The notes beneath the pieces were generated by a model. The model saw only the letters and a program-made list of their open reading frames with translations, was not told where the DNA came from and did no database searches. DNA of 64,000 bases from Cupriavidus basilensis (lineage in GTDB: Bacteria > Pseudomonadota > Gammaproteobacteria > Burkholderiales > Burkholderiaceae): NCBI RefSeq assembly GCF_000876015.1, contig NZ_BBQM01000007.1, forward strand, positions 1-64,000, written 5' to 3'. The translations under genes and the position numbers were made by a program. The number at the start of each line of letters is the position of its first letter. Positions within the stretch are counted from its first letter, which is position 1. Below are positions 43,422 through 51,632 of this stretch, one piece after another.

Positions 43422-46400
43422 TCAGTTGAACACGTCCTGCCGGTAGCGGCCCTGCGCGACCATGCCGGCCAGCCAGTCGGACGCCGCCGCCTCGGGCATG
43501 CCGCCCTGCTGCGCGGCGATCTCGATCAGCGTGCGGCGCACCGCGGGCGCCATCTGCCGCCCGTCGCCGCACACGTAGAGGGTGGCGCCGTCGCGCAGCA
43601 GCGCCCACACCGCGGCGCGGTCGCGCCACAGCAGGTGCTGCACGAAGCGCTGGTCCGGCGCGCCGGTGGCCGAGTACGCGGCGTGCGCCTGCACCACGCC
43701 CGCGTCCTGCCAGCGCGCGATGTCGTCGCGGTACAGCCAGTCGTGCGCGGGATGGCGGCAGCCGTAATAAAGCTGGCTGGCGGCGACGCGCATGCCGGCG
43801 GCCCGCTGCGCCGCGCGCTCCTCCAGGAAGCCGCGGAACGGCGCGATGCCGGTGCCGGGGCCGACCAGGATCATCGGCCGGGCGGGATCGGCGTCGGGCA
43901 CGAACGGCGGGTTCGGCGTGCGGATGCCGGCGGCCACCACCGCGCCGGGCGCCAGTCCCTGCAGCCAGGTCGAGGCCACGCCGCGGAACATGCCGCGCCC
44001 GGACAGCGCGGGCGCCCACACCGTGCCGACCGTGATCGCGGCCACGTCCGGCGACACCGCCGGCGACGAGGCGATCGAATAGAGGCGCGGGCGCATCGCC
44101 ACGGTGCAGGCCAGCAGGCCGGCCAGCGTCAGCTCGATGGCGGGATGGCGCGCCAGCACGTCGGCCAGCGCGAGGCGCGGCGCCGCCACCCGCGCGGCGT
44201 AGCCGGCGGCGGGATCGTCCGAGCCGAGCTGCTCCAGCGCGGCGCGCGTGCGCGGGCAGCGCGTGTATTGCAGCAGCGTGCGCAGGGTCTGGCGCGACAC
44301 CACGTCCTGCAGCTCGATGAAGTGCGTGAGCAGCTCGCGCACCGGCAGCGCCTCTTCCAGCGGCAGGCCGCGCGCGGCGCCGGCGTGCGCGGCCGACAGC
44401 GTCGCCATCGCGTCGGGATCGAGGTCGAGCCGCGCGCACAGGTCGTCCACCACGGCCGGCTGGTTCTGCGGGTACACCGCGAGGTGGTCGCCGGTGGCGT
44501 AGCGCACGCCTTCGGGCAGGCGCAGGCGGATGTCGCGCGTGGAGGTCCGAGGCGCCTCGCGCGCGAAGTCCCACAGGCCGGCGGGATCGCTGACCAGCTC
44601 GGTGTTGGCCAGCACCGTGAACGCCTGCGTGGACGGCGGCAGCGTGCCGGCGCGGATGGCGGCGATGCCGCGCAGCCGCACCGCGATCGCGCCGGCCGCG
44701 GCGGCGGGCGCCTCCGGCCCGGCGCCCTGCGCCTCGCGCAGCGCTTGCAGCGCCTGCCACAGCGCGGCCAGCCATTGCCCGGCGGCGTGGTCGAAGTCGC
44801 CGTTGCCGTCGGCCTCGCCGCGCGCCAGCAGCGGGGTGGCGCCGGCCGCGTCGAAGAACGCCTGCACGCGCTTGGGAAACGCCTGGTAGGTGGCCCATTG
44901 CGAGTTGCCGCAGCCGAGCACGGCGAAGCGCAGGCCGGGCGCGCGGTAGCCGGCAGGCGCCTGCGCCTGCGCGTCGAGCATGGCCTCGAAGCGGCGCGCC
45001 GAATCGGGCGCGCGGCCGTTGTAGGTGGCCGCCACGATCACCGCCAGCCCATCGGTCGGCAGCGTGTCCACGGCGGCGTCGAGATCGCGCAGCGTGGCGG
45101 CGAAGCCGGCCTGCAGCGCGCCCGCGTGGATCTGCTCGGCGAGCTCGCGCGCGGTGCCCAGGCTGGAGCCGCACAGCACCGCCAGCGGCAGGCCGCCGCC
45201 GTGCACCGCCGGGCGCGCGGGCTGCGCCGCGGCCGCGCCGGCCTGCGCCGCGGCGATGCGCTCGTGCGGGCGGCGCCGGCGCGCGCGCAGCGTGAAGCCG
45301 TCGGGCTTGAGCGTGAGCGTTTCCTTGATGCGGAACTGGTAGTCGTGCGGATCGCTGAACTGGAAATTGCGCAGCATCAGCGCCAGCGCCAGCTTGGCCT
45401 CGGTCAGCGCGAACTGCCGGCCGATGCAGGCGCGCTCGCCGTTGCCGAACGGCTTGTAGGCATGCGGATGGATGCGCGCCTCGTTCTCGGGCAGGAAGCG
45501 GTCGATGTCGAAGCGCTCGGGGTCGGCCCACACCTTGGGGTCGCGGTGCAGCCCGGTGAGCACCACCGACAGGCGGCGGTCCTTCCGGATAAGGTAGCGC
45601 CCGCCCAGCAGCGTGTCCTCGAACGGCGCCACCGAGAAGCCCGGCGCGGTCGGCCACAGCCGCAGCGTTTCCTTGAGCACGCGGTCGATCACCTGCAGGC
45701 GCGCGAGGTCGGCGTAGGCCGGCGGCGCGTCGCCGGGCAGCACGGCGTCCACCTCGGCGTAGGCCTGCGCCAGCACGCCCGGATGGCGCATCAGCTCGTA
45801 CAGCGCGAAGGTCAGCATCCCGCTGGTGGTCTCGTGCCCGGCGATCAGGAAGGTGATGACCTGGTTGCGGATGTTCACGTCGTCCAGGCGCTCGCCGCTG
45901 TCGGGGTCGCGCGCGTCGAGCATCAGGTTGAGCAGGTCGGGCTCGGGCGCCTGGCCGCGCGCGGCCGCCGCGCGGCGCTGCCTGACCACGTCGTCGACCA
46001 GCTCGCGCATGAAGCCGACGTCGGCGGCGAACTTGCGGTGCGCCGCGTGCATGAACTTGTCCTTGATGGCCAGGCGCGTGAGCTTGCCCATCGCTTCCTC
46101 GAGCGCGCCGACCATCGCGCCGATGAACGGATGCAGCTGCGCGCTGGCGAACGAGTCGAAGTCGTAGCCGAAGCCCGACAGCGCGATGGTGTCGAGCGTG
46201 AGGCGCGTCATGTCGTCGGCCACCGCGATGTCGGCGTCGGGCCCCTGGCGCTCCCACTTGCCGACCAGCCGGTTGGCCACGCGCAGCATCACGTCGAAGT
46301 AGCCCTTCATGGCGCGCTGGCTGAACGCGGGCATCAGGATGCGGTGCGCGCGGCCCCAGTTCTCCTCGCCGTGGTCGGCGGTAAACAGGCCGTCGCCGCC

Positions 46401-46745
46401 GACGTCGCGCAGGTAGGACAGCGGCGGGCCGATCAGCTTGCGGAAACGGCGCCCGTCGGCCAGCTCGGCCACCAGCCCGGCATCGCTGACGAAAGCCACG
46501 TGCCGGCCGGCGAAGTTCAGCTCGAAGATGCCGTCGAACTCGCGGCTGCGCGCCAGCAGATGCTGGGCGACCATGCCCGGCGTGACCTGCAGCAGGTTGC
46601 CGACCACGGGCCAGCCGGGCGCCTGCGGGATGGGTTCGGGCTGGCGCGCGGCCGGCGCATCGGGCTGGCGGTCGGGCGCACGGTCGGGCACGCGGTCGGG
46701 CACGCGGTCGGCGGCGGCGGATGCCGGGTTGGGCACTGGCTGCAT
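43422..46745 (-). CDS. Self-sufficient cytochrome P450 / P450 reductase fusion (CYP102 family)
   Basis: The 1107-residue enzyme joins a P450 domain (about 40-500: AGHETTSG I-helix at 302-309, ExxR at E359-R362, heme Cys440 in FGNGERACIG) to a flavodoxin domain (from about 535: LAVLCGSSLGTARELAEQ) and an FAD/NADPH reductase domain (RLYSIASSP, VGPGTGIAPFRGF). This is the P450BM3 plan, which hydroxylates fatty acids near the omega end. The N-terminus is about 40 residues longer than BM3 and contains four near-repeats of DRxPDR. ATG 46745 is the first start without the upstream stop-prone leader. It is divergent from a TetR regulator. Confidence 0.95.
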   Translation of the reverse strand: MQPVPNPASAAADRVPDRVPDRAPDRQPDAPAARQPEPIPQAPGWPVVGNLLQVTPGMVAQHLLARSREFDGIFELNFAGRHVAFVSDAGLVAELADGRRFRKLIGPPLSYLRDVGGDGLFTADHGEENWGRAHRILMPAFSQRAMKGYFDVMLRVANRLVGKWERQGPDADIAVADDMTRLTLDTIALSGFGYDFDSFASAQLHPFIGAMVGALEEAMGKLTRLAIKDKFMHAAHRKFAADVGFMRELVDDVVRQRRAAAARGQAPEPDLLNLMLDARDPDSGERLDDVNIRNQVITFLIAGHETTSGMLTFALYELMRHPGVLAQAYAEVDAVLPGDAPPAYADLARLQVIDRVLKETLRLWPTAPGFSVAPFEDTLLGGRYLIRKDRRLSVVLTGLHRDPKVWADPERFDIDRFLPENEARIHPHAYKPFGNGERACIGRQFALTEAKLALALMLRNFQFSDPHDYQFRIKETLTLKPDGFTLRARRRRPHERIAAAQAGAAAAQPARPAVHGGGLPLAVLCGSSLGTARELAEQIHAGALQAGFAATLRDLDAAVDTLPTDGLAVIVAATYNGRAPDSARRFEAMLDAQAQAPAGYRAPGLRFAVLGCGNSQWATYQAFPKRVQAFFDAAGATPLLARGEADGNGDFDHAAGQWLAALWQALQALREAQGAGPEAPAAAAGAIAVRLRGIAAIRAGTLPPSTQAFTVLANTELVSDPAGLWDFAREAPRTSTRDIRLRLPEGVRYATGDHLAVYPQNQPAVVDDLCARLDLDPDAMATLSAAHAGAARGLPLEEALPVRELLTHFIELQDVVSRQTLRTLLQYTRCPRTRAALEQLGSDDPAAGYAARVAAPRLALADVLARHPAIELTLAGLLACTVAMRPRLYSIASSPAVSPDVAAITVGTVWAPALSGRGMFRGVASTWLQGLAPGAVVAAGIRTPNPPFVPDADPARPMILVGPGTGIAPFRGFLEERAAQRAAGMRVAASQLYYGCRHPAHDWLYRDDIARWQDAGVVQAHAAYSATGAPDQRFVQHLLWRDRAAVWALLRDGATLYVCGDGRQMAPAVRRTLIEIAAQQGGMPEAAASDWLAGMVAQGRYRQDVFN
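46669..46711. repeat. 12-base tandem repeat in the P450 5' coding region
   Basis: CGGTCGGGCACG (plus-strand reading) occurs about three and a half times in a row and encodes the repeated VPDR/APDR residues at the protein's N-terminus. Copy number could vary between strains without shifting the frame. Confidence 0.75.
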
Positions 46746-46813
46746 GTTCAGGTCACCGTTCGAAGGCGGCGCGCGGGCGCCGGGGTTGTCTCGCGTTCGT
46801 TGTTCTTGTGGGC

Positions 46814-46847
46814 GTAGACAAATGTCTACTTTTGCAGCAAAGTAGAC
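46814..46847. promoter_or_regulatory. Nested palindromic operator between P450 and TetR genes
   Basis: Three GTAGAC-type half-sites are arranged as GTAGACA-AA-TGTCTAC (46814-46829) and GTCTACTTT-N6-AAAGTAGAC (46824-46847), sharing the middle half-site. This is the kind of site a TetR dimer, or two dimers, would bind. It lies in the 197-base divergent gap, 69 bases before the P450 ATG. Confidence 0.75.
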
Positions 46848-46942
46848 GAACGCAGACCGAGTGTCAATTCCAAACCGGCATTTCACGGCGGGTGCGCACG
46901 AAGCGGCTTATCCGGCCAGACAATTCAGACAGACGGAAACCA

Positions 46943-47623
46943 ATGGACGACGTTGCCGCCGGCAAACGCAAACTGATCGACGCCGCGCTGCGCCTGGCCG
47001 CCGCGCGGCGCAGCTTCGCCGGCCTGGGCCTGCGCGAGCTCGCGCGCGAGGCGGGGCTCAACCCCAACACCTTCTACCGCCATTTCCGCGACATGGAGGA
47101 CCTCGCGCTGACCGCCGTGGCCGAGGTCGGCGCCGAGCTGCGCCCGATGCTGCGCGCGGTGCGCTGGGCGGCCGCGCGCGACAACCCGGACGAGGTGGCC
47201 ACGCGCGCGTGCGCGGCGTTCTTCGCCTACGCCGAGGCGCACCGGGATGCCTTTTTCGTCGGCGTGTGCGGCAGCACCGGGCCGCAGCCGGCGCTGCGCG
47301 ACGCGGTGCGCCAGCTGCTGGCCGACATCGCCGCCGAGATGGCGGAGGACATCGAGCGGCTGGGGCTGTGCCCGGGCCTGCCGCGCGCGGCGCTCGACGA
47401 TCTCTCGGGCTACGTGGTGTCCTACCTGTTCCACCTGTCGACCGATTATCTCGAAGCCGACGCGGCGGGCCGCCGCCGGCGCATCGAGCAGTCGCGGCAA
47501 CTGGTGTGCTGGCTGCTGCGCGGCGCCGCCGCGCAGCAAGGCGGGCGGGCGCAAGCGGCAGCACCAGCACCATCGGCAGCCGCGGCGCGCAAGCGCAAGC
47601 CGCGGCAGGCGCAGCCGCACTGA
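46943..47623 (+). CDS. TetR-family regulator (FabR-like) of the CYP102 gene
   Basis: The 226-residue repressor has an N-terminal helix-turn-helix (about residues 5-55: LGLRELAREAGLNPNTFYRHFRD, very like FabR/fatty-acid-responsive TetRs) and a helical ligand domain. It is divergent from the P450 gene with a nested palindrome between them. Repression relieved by a fatty acyl ligand is a likely model, by analogy with other CYP102 loci. The last 35 residues are a basic Ala-rich tail. Confidence 0.9.
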   Translation: MDDVAAGKRKLIDAALRLAAARRSFAGLGLRELAREAGLNPNTFYRHFRDMEDLALTAVAEVGAELRPMLRAVRWAAARDNPDEVATRACAAFFAYAEAHRDAFFVGVCGSTGPQPALRDAVRQLLADIAAEMAEDIERLGLCPGLPRAALDDLSGYVVSYLFHLSTDYLEADAAGRRRRIEQSRQLVCWLLRGAAAQQGGRAQAAAPAPSAAAARKRKPRQAQPH

Positions 47624-47642
47624 ACGCGGCGGGCGCCGGCGC

Positions 47643-48467
47643 TCAGGCCAGCCGCGCGTAGCCGGCGGCCACCGCGGCGCGCGCCATGTGCGCCACCGGC
47701 GCGTAGTGCGCGAGGCCGGTGCGGGCGATGCCGCGCAGCCGCAGCCGCCGCGCCAGCGCGGGCTCGGCCTCGATCACGCGCGCCAGCACGTCGCCCACGC
47801 GCGCGCTCTGCGCCGGGCTGGCATGGCGCGAGCACACCAGCGGCAGGCCGGGCGCCGACGCGGTGCCGGCGATCTGGCGCAGCGCCGCCAGCCGTCCGGG
47901 CAGGTGGTCGCGCGCGAAGGCCAGCGTGACGCAGTCGATGGCCGCCACGTCGGCGTCGCCGCGCGCCACGGCGTCGAGCGAGGCCAGGTGCGAGCCGGTG
48001 CACAGCGCCGCGGCGAAGAAGCGCCCGCCGCGCGCCAGCGGCGCCACCGCGTGGCGCAGCGCGTTCATGCCGCTGTGCGAGGCCTCGTCGTTGTACGCCA
48101 CGCGCAGCCCGCGGCAATCGGCCAGGCTGTCGGGGCCGTCGGCGCGCGCCACGATCGCGCTGCGATAACGCTCGCCGTCGCAGCCCGGCGCGTCGAACAG
48201 CGGCGTGCCGATCACGCGCACGTGGCGCTGCAGGCCTTGCACCAGCGGGTAGCCGCAGGTCTGCGACAGCAGCAGGTCCGGGCGGCGCCAGAATTCGTGC
48301 AGTTGCGCATGCGTGGCGCCGGGCTCGACGGCGCGCAGGAACAGCGGATCGCGCCCGCGCGCGAGCACCGCCGCCACGCGCGCAATCAGGGCCAGCCAGT
48401 CTTCGCGCAGCGCGGGCGATACGTTGTACATGGGCAGCGCGGCCACCCAGTGCCGGCGGTCATCCAT
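47643..48467 (-). CDS. PhnD/SsuA-like substrate-binding protein without signal peptide
   Basis: The 274-residue protein matches the phosphonate/transferrin-type periplasmic-binding fold (PLVQGLQRHVRVIGTPLFD, RSAIVARADG, VAYNDEASHSGMNALR and a GSHLASLDAVARGDADVAAIDC middle). It begins MDDRRHWVAALPMYNVSP, with no export signal and no ABC transporter gene nearby. It may therefore be a cytoplasmic sensor-like or enzyme-associated protein, not an uptake receptor. It follows a desaturase gene by 6 bases in the same operon. Confidence 0.8.
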   Translation of the reverse strand: MDDRRHWVAALPMYNVSPALREDWLALIARVAAVLARGRDPLFLRAVEPGATHAQLHEFWRRPDLLLSQTCGYPLVQGLQRHVRVIGTPLFDAPGCDGERYRSAIVARADGPDSLADCRGLRVAYNDEASHSGMNALRHAVAPLARGGRFFAAALCTGSHLASLDAVARGDADVAAIDCVTLAFARDHLPGRLAALRQIAGTASAPGLPLVCSRHASPAQSARVGDVLARVIEAEPALARRLRLRGIARTGLAHYAPVAHMARAAVAAGYARLA

Positions 48468-48473
48468 GCGCGC

Positions 48474-49508
48474 TCACCCGGTCAGGCGCGCGCGCGCGTC
48501 GTTGCCGGCCCGCCGGTCTGCCGTGGCGGGTGTGGCCGGCATGGCCGGCGTGGCCACGGCGGCGCCGCGGAACAGCGGATGCACCACCGGCGCGGCCGGC
48601 CGCAGCGCGAAGCGCGCCAGCCATTCGCCGTACCCGTTCACCACGAAGCCGCCGCTGCGCCGCCGGTAGCCCGCCGCGCGCGCGCGATAGACGCGCCCGA
48701 GGGCAAACCACGGCAGCGCCGGCAAGTCGTGGTGGACCAGGTGGAAGTTGTTGTTGAGAAACAGCAGCCGCCACGGCCACGCCGCCTCGTTGAGCACGCT
48801 GCGCCGCGCCGGCAGCGCGTGCGGGCGGTGCTCCTGGAACGAGCGCACCGACGACAGCGCCAGCGCGGGATAGGCCACGCCCGCCAGCATCAGCCACGGC
48901 GCGATGCCGCACGCGCGGTCGAGCCACAGCAGCAGCGCGGCCAGCGCGAGCAGGTGCGCGGCCCACATCGGCAGGTCGCGCAGGTCGCCGGCGCGCAACC
49001 GGCGCGCGGCGTCGGCCGCGCTGCGCGCGATGGCGAAGGCCGGGCCCAGCAGCAGGCGCCCCGCCATCGTGTTGCGCCAGCGCAGCAGCGTGCGCCGCAG
49101 GGGGCCGGCGGCCTGCCAGTCGCCCGGCAGCAGGAAGTAGCTCTCCGGATCGGCGCCGGGATGGGTCAGGTCGTCGTGCGCGTGATGCCGCAGGTGCTCG
49201 CGGCGATAGAGCCCGTACGGAAACCACACCGCCAGCGGCGCCATGCCGAACAGCGCGTTGAGCCACGGCAGGCGCGTGGGATGGCCGTGCAGCAGCTCGT
49301 GCTGCAGCGACATGTACCAGGTGGAGGCGAGTACCAGCAGCGCCAGCGCGAGCGGCAGGCCCAGGCGGGCCGCGTTGAGCGCCGCGCCGAACCACAGCGC
49401 GTAGACCGCCGCGATCAGCAGCCAGGTGGGCAGTTCGGTGCGCCAGAGCCAGGCGCGGCTGGCGCGCGCGATGTCCGCGCGCTGGAGGTCGTCCAGGTAG
49501 ATTGCCAT
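48474..49508 (-). CDS. Membrane fatty acid desaturase-like protein
   Basis: The 344-residue integral-membrane di-iron protein shows the three His boxes of the desaturase family: H70-ELLHGH76, H105-LRHH109 and HLVHH (about 257-261), plus H in SFQEHRPH. Five or so membrane helices surround them. It may introduce a double bond into a lipid acyl chain or act on a carotenoid/sterol-like substrate. It shares an operon with the PhnD-like gene and lies beyond the TetR gene, so a shared lipid theme with the P450 is possible. ATG 49508 is preferred over longer frames. Confidence 0.87.
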   Translation of the reverse strand: MAIYLDDLQRADIARASRAWLWRTELPTWLLIAAVYALWFGAALNAARLGLPLALALLVLASTWYMSLQHELLHGHPTRLPWLNALFGMAPLAVWFPYGLYRREHLRHHAHDDLTHPGADPESYFLLPGDWQAAGPLRRTLLRWRNTMAGRLLLGPAFAIARSAADAARRLRAGDLRDLPMWAAHLLALAALLLWLDRACGIAPWLMLAGVAYPALALSSVRSFQEHRPHALPARRSVLNEAAWPWRLLFLNNNFHLVHHDLPALPWFALGRVYRARAAGYRRRSGGFVVNGYGEWLARFALRPAAPVVHPLFRGAAVATPAMPATPATADRRAGNDARARLTG

Positions 49509-49726
49509 TGCGTCATCGTGGAACGGTGGCGGGCTGTACGGCAATCGAGGCGATGCGGACACCCAGGGCGTCGCGGCCGGCGGCGCCGGCACGAAACGTC
49601 AGTCCAGCTTACGCGCCGTGGCGCAAAACGGAACGAAGGAAAGCCGATATGGATATGCATGCCCGCAAGCGGCCTGCGCATGCGGCGCAGGTGGCGCAGG
49701 TGGCGCACGGAGGGCGCGCCACGGGC
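49509..49726. other. Intergenic gap, nothing recognised
   Basis: These 218 bases lie between two minus-strand genes. They must hold the desaturase promoter and the end of the arfB transcript, but no terminator or palindrome stands out. GGTGGCGCAG-like copies near 49688-49710 form a short direct repeat. Confidence 0.3.
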
Positions 49727-50134
49727 TCAGTCGAGCACCTTGCCGCGCATGGCCTTGACCTGGCTGCGCTGGCTCTTGCCTTCGAGCCGCCGCATGCGCG
49801 AGCCGAAGGTGGGCCGCGTGGGGCGCCGCGCGCGCGGCGGCGTGGCCACGCTGCGCACCAGTTCGTGCAGGCGCCGCACGGCTTCCTCGCGGTTCATCTC
49901 CAGGCTGCGGTGCTGCTGCGCCTTGATCACCACCACGCCGTCGCGCGTGATGCGATGGTCATGCAATTGCAACAGGCGCGCCTTGTGGTCCTCGTCCAGC
50001 GACGCCGACGCGCGCACGTCGAAGCGCAGGTGGACCGCGTTGGAGACCTTGTTGATGTTCTGCCCGCCCGCGCCCTGCGCGCGGATCGCGGTGATCTCGT
50101 ACTCGGTGTGGGGGATGACGGTTTCGCTCGACAT
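49727..50134 (-). CDS. arfB: Alternative ribosome-rescue factor B (peptidyl-tRNA hydrolase ArfB)
   Basis: The 135-residue protein frees ribosomes stalled without a stop codon by hydrolysing peptidyl-tRNA. The catalytic loop G23-G24-Q25 lies in AQGAGGQNINKVSNAV. The C-terminus is a basic tail (RRPTRPTFGSRMRRLEGKSQ) that enters the mRNA channel. Length and both features match E. coli ArfB (140 residues). A small monooxygenase gene is 57 bases away in the same orientation. Confidence 0.95.
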   Translation of the reverse strand: MSSETVIPHTEYEITAIRAQGAGGQNINKVSNAVHLRFDVRASASLDEDHKARLLQLHDHRITRDGVVVIKAQQHRSLEMNREEAVRRLHELVRSVATPPRARRPTRPTFGSRMRRLEGKSQRSQVKAMRGKVLD

Positions 50135-50191
50135 CGGGCAATGATAGCAAGCGCGCCGGCCCGCCGTGGCGGGCGGCGCTGCCGGGGCCGG

Positions 50192-50494
50192 TCAGGCGAC
50201 CGCCGCGAGCTTGACGATGTGCAGGCTGGCGCGGCCCTGGAGCACCTTGCCCAGCGCGGCGAGGGCCGCGCCGCGGCCGTGCTGCGCGAGCGCGTCCTCG
50301 TCGCGCCAGCGCTCCAGCATCACGAAGCGGCCGGCGTCGTCGAGGTCGCGGTGCAGCTCGTAGTATTCGCAGCCGGGCTCCAGCCGCACCTGCGCGACGG
50401 CTTCGCGCAGCGCCGCTTCGACCAGCTGCAGGTGGGCCGGCTCCGGCACGATGGTGGCGACCACCGCCACGGGCGGCTTGCGGGATTCGGTCAT
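50192..50494 (-). CDS. Antibiotic-biosynthesis-monooxygenase-domain protein (YgiN-like)
   Basis: A 100-residue single ABM domain: VVATIVPEPAHLQLVEAALRE, EPGCEYYELHRDLDDAGRFVMLERW and a terminal VKLAAVA. These form dimeric ferredoxin-like barrels. Members act on quinols without cofactors or are of unknown role. It could share a transcript with arfB downstream. Confidence 0.9.
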   Translation of the reverse strand: MTESRKPPVAVVATIVPEPAHLQLVEAALREAVAQVRLEPGCEYYELHRDLDDAGRFVMLERWRDEDALAQHGRGAALAALGKVLQGRASLHIVKLAAVA

Positions 50495-50620
50495 GCTGGC
50501 TCCTGTCGGTTAGGCAAAACCCCGATCATCCCCCAATCCGCGCCGGCCGGGAATGCGCCGGCGCGCAAAAGAGTTTCCCCGATCCGGCGCAAATGGCGCC
50601 GCCACCGATTGCCCGGCCGG

Positions 50621-51610
50621 CTAGTCGACCTGCGCGTTGGAGCGCTTCACCACCGCGGTCCATTTCTGGATCTCGCCGTTGACGAAGCGCGGCAGCTGCG
50701 CGGTGTCGAGCCTGGCGATCTCCAGCCCCTGCTCCGCCAGCTTCTTCTGCACGCCCGGTTCCTGCATCACCGCTTGCATCGCGCCGGCCAGCCGCTTGCG
50801 CACCTCGTCGTCCAGCCCGGCCGGGCCGGCGAGCATGAACCACGCGGTCAGGTCGAAGCCGGGATAGCCCGATTCCGCCACGGTCGGCACCTCGGGCGCG
50901 CTCACCGAGCGCTGCTGGCTGCTGACCGCCAGCGCGCGCAGCTTGTGGGCCTTGAGGTAAGGCAGCACCGCGACCGGGTGGTAGAACATGAAGTCGACCT
51001 GTCCGCCCAGCACCGCGGTCAGCGCCTGCCCGCCTTCCTTGAACGGCACGTGCGTCATGCTGATGCCGGCCATCGACTTGAGCAGCTCGCCGGCGAGATG
51101 GCCCGAGGTGCCGCTGCCGGCCGAGCCGAACGACAGCTTGTCCGGATTGGCGCGCGCGTAGGCCACCAGCTCGGCCAGCGTCTTGTACGGCGCGTCGGCG
51201 CGCACCACCAGCAGCGTGGGCGTGTAGCCGGGCATGGCCAGGTACGCGAAGTCCTTGCCCGGGTCGTACGGCAGGTTGCGGTAGAGCGCCTTGTTGATGG
51301 CCAGCGTGCCGACCGTGCCGAAGGTCAGCGTGTAGCCGTCGCCTCTGGACTTGGCCACGTAGTCGGTGCCGATGGCGCCGCCGGCGCCGGCCTTGTTCTC
51401 CACCACGAAGGGCTGGCCGAGCTTCTTCGCCATCGCCTCGCCGAGGATGCGCGCGGTGATGTCGGTCGAGGTGCCGCCGCCGAACGGCACCACCAGCCGC
51501 ACCGGCCGCGACGGATAGTCCTGCGCCTGTGCTTGTGCCGGCGCTTGCACCAGCATGAAGCCGGCGGCGCAGCTCATGGCCAGCATCGCGGCCATCATGG
51601 TCTTTTTCAT
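50621..51610 (-). CDS. Bug-family (tripartite tricarboxylate type) periplasmic receptor
   Basis: The 329-residue protein has a signal peptide (cleavage near AQAQ, about residue 28) and the Bug fold opening YPSRPVRLVVPFGGGTSTDI, with THVPFKEGGQAL in the middle. Bug receptors bind organic acids in the periplasm. The membrane partners TctA/TctB are not encoded here, as is usual for the expanded Bug family of this group. It is the last gene of the LysR-controlled set CCL-CaiB-Bug. Confidence 0.92.
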   Translation of the reverse strand: MKKTMMAAMLAMSCAAGFMLVQAPAQAQAQDYPSRPVRLVVPFGGGTSTDITARILGEAMAKKLGQPFVVENKAGAGGAIGTDYVAKSRGDGYTLTFGTVGTLAINKALYRNLPYDPGKDFAYLAMPGYTPTLLVVRADAPYKTLAELVAYARANPDKLSFGSAGSGTSGHLAGELLKSMAGISMTHVPFKEGGQALTAVLGGQVDFMFYHPVAVLPYLKAHKLRALAVSSQQRSVSAPEVPTVAESGYPGFDLTAWFMLAGPAGLDDEVRKRLAGAMQAVMQEPGVQKKLAEQGLEIARLDTAQLPRFVNGEIQKWTAVVKRSNAQVD

Positions 51611-51632
51611 GTCTCCTCCTGTTTTTTTTGGC

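Noticed and set aside
43194-46817. A 1207-codon plus-strand frame across the P450 gene
   Set aside because: It is the mirror of a clearly recognisable CYP102 fusion protein and itself has only Arg/Gly/Ala-rich sequence.
47643-48467. A phosphonate ABC uptake system
   Set aside because: The PhnD-like protein lacks a signal peptide and no ABC permease or ATPase gene is adjacent.
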